6,486 nucleotides of DNA, taken from the NCBI GenBank assembly GCA_002401215.1, contig NVSL01000013.1, positions 8,482 through 14,967 of the forward strand. The letters are read 5' to 3'. The notes beneath the pieces are model-generated. The model had not been told where the DNA came from. It did not search any database and saw nothing but the letters and a program-made list of their open reading frames with translations. The DNA comes from Flavobacteriaceae bacterium. Lineage in GTDB: Bacteria > Bacteroidota > Bacteroidia > Flavobacteriales > Flavobacteriaceae. A program made the translations under genes and the position numbers. Positions 5,187-6,486 of the stretch are shown piece by piece; within the stretch, counting starts at the first letter, position 1, and each line of letters opens with the position of its first letter.

Positions 5187-6486
5187 CTACGTATTTTTTA
5201 GTGTTAAGTTTATTGAGGTACCTTCATTCGGTTTTGAATTTATTTTAAAAGCACCTTCAATTTCTTCCATCCGTCTTTGCATATTTTCTAAGCCATTTCC
5301 CATTTCAATAGTTGTAATGTCAAAGCCTTTTCCATTATCAGTAATTAAAATTTCGAGCTGCTGATTTTTTTCGAGAATCTCAATTTTAACTTTTGATGCT
5401 TCAGAATATTTAATAGCATTATTCAGCGCTTCTTGTAAGACTCTAAAAAGTGTAATTCCGGTAACGGATGAAAAGACTACTTTAGAATCTACCTTACTTT
5501 CAAAACTAAACTGAATAGATTCTTTTGCAATTTTTGCTTTTTCGATGAGTGCCAAAATACGGGTATGAAAATCATCAAACGGAATCTCATTTTTGTTCAT
5601 CGCCCAAATGGTATCTCGCAATTGCGAAATAGTATTTGCAGCAAAATTATTGATGTTAGTTAGTTTCGATTTTAGCTTTTCATCTGATGATTTTGTGAGG
5701 AATTTTAAATTATCAATAGACGAAATAATAAAAGTTAATTGCGAGCCGATATTATCATGTAAATCGCGCGATATTCTTAAACGTTGATTTTGTAGTTTGT
5801 TTTCGGTTTTAGTTTTTGCCAACTCATCTTTTAGAGCTAATTGCTCTCTTAATTGCTTGCGTTTATTTTGTTGATATTTATAATTTCCGAAGAAAAATAA
5901 GCTCACAATTAAAACTCCGGCAGCCAATAAAAGAGCATACAAATTTTTGGTTTGCAACTCTAACTCTTGTTTTAATAATTCTTCTTTTTGTAAAGATATT
6001 TCCTTCTCTCGCTCAACCGTATTGTATTTTTCCTGTATCTCTGCAACCTCTTTTGTAATACGCTCATTGAGCAATAAATCTTGGGTTTGCATATAGAGTG
6101 ATTGGTATTTTATTACACTATCAGGCTCTTTTTTAAGAGCGAATAAGGTAACAAAAGAGGAATATGCATTTAGTGTTAACTTGTCTATTTTTGAATTTTT
6201 AGAAATTCCTAGCCCTTGTCGCAGTTGTTTTTCAACAGGCTTTATATTGCCTATTTCTAAATTTAAAAGGGCAATATTTAAAATTCCGCTAGCAATTCCA
6301 CGATTGTCATTTAAACTCCTTTTTATATCCAAGGACTTATTAAAATATAGTAAAGCTTCTTTAAATTTTTTCTGATTTTTTAAAACAGATCCATAATTAT
6401 TATAAGCTGCCGCAAGTTCATTATCAAAATTATTTTTTTTAGAAATGTCAATCGCTTTTATATAGTAATTCAAACTTTGAATAGTA
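5187..6486 (-). CDS. TPR-containing sensor histidine kinase (HisKA_3), N-terminus off the right edge
   Basis: The frame is open through the right edge (the last codons read ...TIQSLNYYIKAIDI), so the N-terminus, probably a signal peptide and more repeats, is missing. Visible in order are TPR helices (about 6473-6190), including a canonical repeat (AAYNNYGSVLKNQKKFKEAL), a coiled-coil stretch rich in Glu/Lys/Gln, and one membrane span (LYALLLAAGVLIVSLFFF, about 5940-5885). A second short coiled coil leads into the dimerisation/phosphoacceptor helix RISRDLHDNIGSQ, whose His codon is at 5757-5759. The HATPase domain shows the N box EALNNAIKYSEAS, G1 DNGKGFD and G2 GNGLENM, so ATP-binding residues are present. 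The layout implies periplasmic TPRs sensing a protein or ligand and cytoplasmic phosphotransfer, probably to the regulator at 4474-5124. The signal is unknown. Confidence 0.95.
   Translation of the reverse strand, partial: TIQSLNYYIKAIDISKKNNFDNELAAAYNNYGSVLKNQKKFKEALLYFNKSLDIKRSLNDNRGIASGILNIALLNLEIGNIKPVEKQLRQGLGISKNSKIDKLTLNAYSSFVTLFALKKEPDSVIKYQSLYMQTQDLLLNERITKEVAEIQEKYNTVEREKEISLQKEELLKQELELQTKNLYALLLAAGVLIVSLFFFGNYKYQQNKRKQLREQLALKDELAKTKTENKLQNQRLRISRDLHDNIGSQLTFIISSIDNLKFLTKSSDEKLKSKLTNINNFAANTISQLRDTIWAMNKNEIPFDDFHTRILALIEKAKIAKESIQFSFESKVDSKVVFSSVTGITLFRVLQEALNNAIKYSEASKVKIEILEKNQQLEILITDNGKGFDITTIEMGNGLENMQRRMEEIEGAFKINSKPNEGTSINLTLKNT

Noticed and set aside
5176..5199. Hairpin AATACG/CGTATT with a T run at the end of the kinase gene
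   Set aside because: The T run follows on the plus strand, opposite to transcription, and the stem is short and overlaps the kinase stop codon.
5593..6375. Three plus-strand open frames (5593-5787, 5816-6058, 6181-6375) opposite the histidine kinase
   Set aside because: The kinase frame is continuous with intact motifs throughout; these frames are antisense shadows without recognisable features.

Overview
This 6,486-base window comes from an AT-rich chromosome of the Bacteroidota, most likely a flavobacterium. Several promoters fit the Bacteroidota pattern TTTG-N19/20-TAnnTTTG, ribosome binding sites are weak or absent, and the integrase, the Era protein and the TPR histidine kinase look like flavobacterial family members. 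This assignment is inferred from sequence style, not from a database search.

Left part (1-2303), probable end of an integrated element, all on the minus strand. A tyrosine recombinase (2247-970) lies just beyond the 3' end of an initiator tRNA gene and points away from it. That is the classic layout of an element integrated at a tRNA 3' end. Its last 38 bases overlap the start of an unrecognised 265-residue basic protein (1007-210). A perfect 42-bp palindrome (155-196) follows, and then a small four-cysteine zinc-finger-like protein that starts on the palindrome's edge and runs off the left end. The rest of the element, including any distal att repeat and its cargo, lies outside the window.

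Centre (2304-4462), core chromosome. The initiator tRNA-Met (minus strand, 2304-2376) and era (plus strand, 2508-3389) diverge from a short region that holds a recognisable promoter for each. Era faces a conserved-looking two-span membrane protein of unknown function (minus strand, 3994-3482). Divergent from that is a single-domain rhodanese (plus strand, 4101-4415) that ends in a strong intrinsic terminator.

Right part (4474-6486), a two-component system on the minus strand. A TPR-containing, membrane-anchored histidine kinase of the NarL-partner type (HisKA_3) enters from the right edge without its N-terminus. It is followed 62 bases later by a NarL/LuxR-type response regulator, probably its partner.

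The most unusual structure is at the left. The integrase start codon directly abuts the U-tract of what appears to be the tRNA terminator, and the zinc-finger gene starts inside a perfect palindrome. No complete new system can be claimed from this window, because the element is cut off at the left edge.
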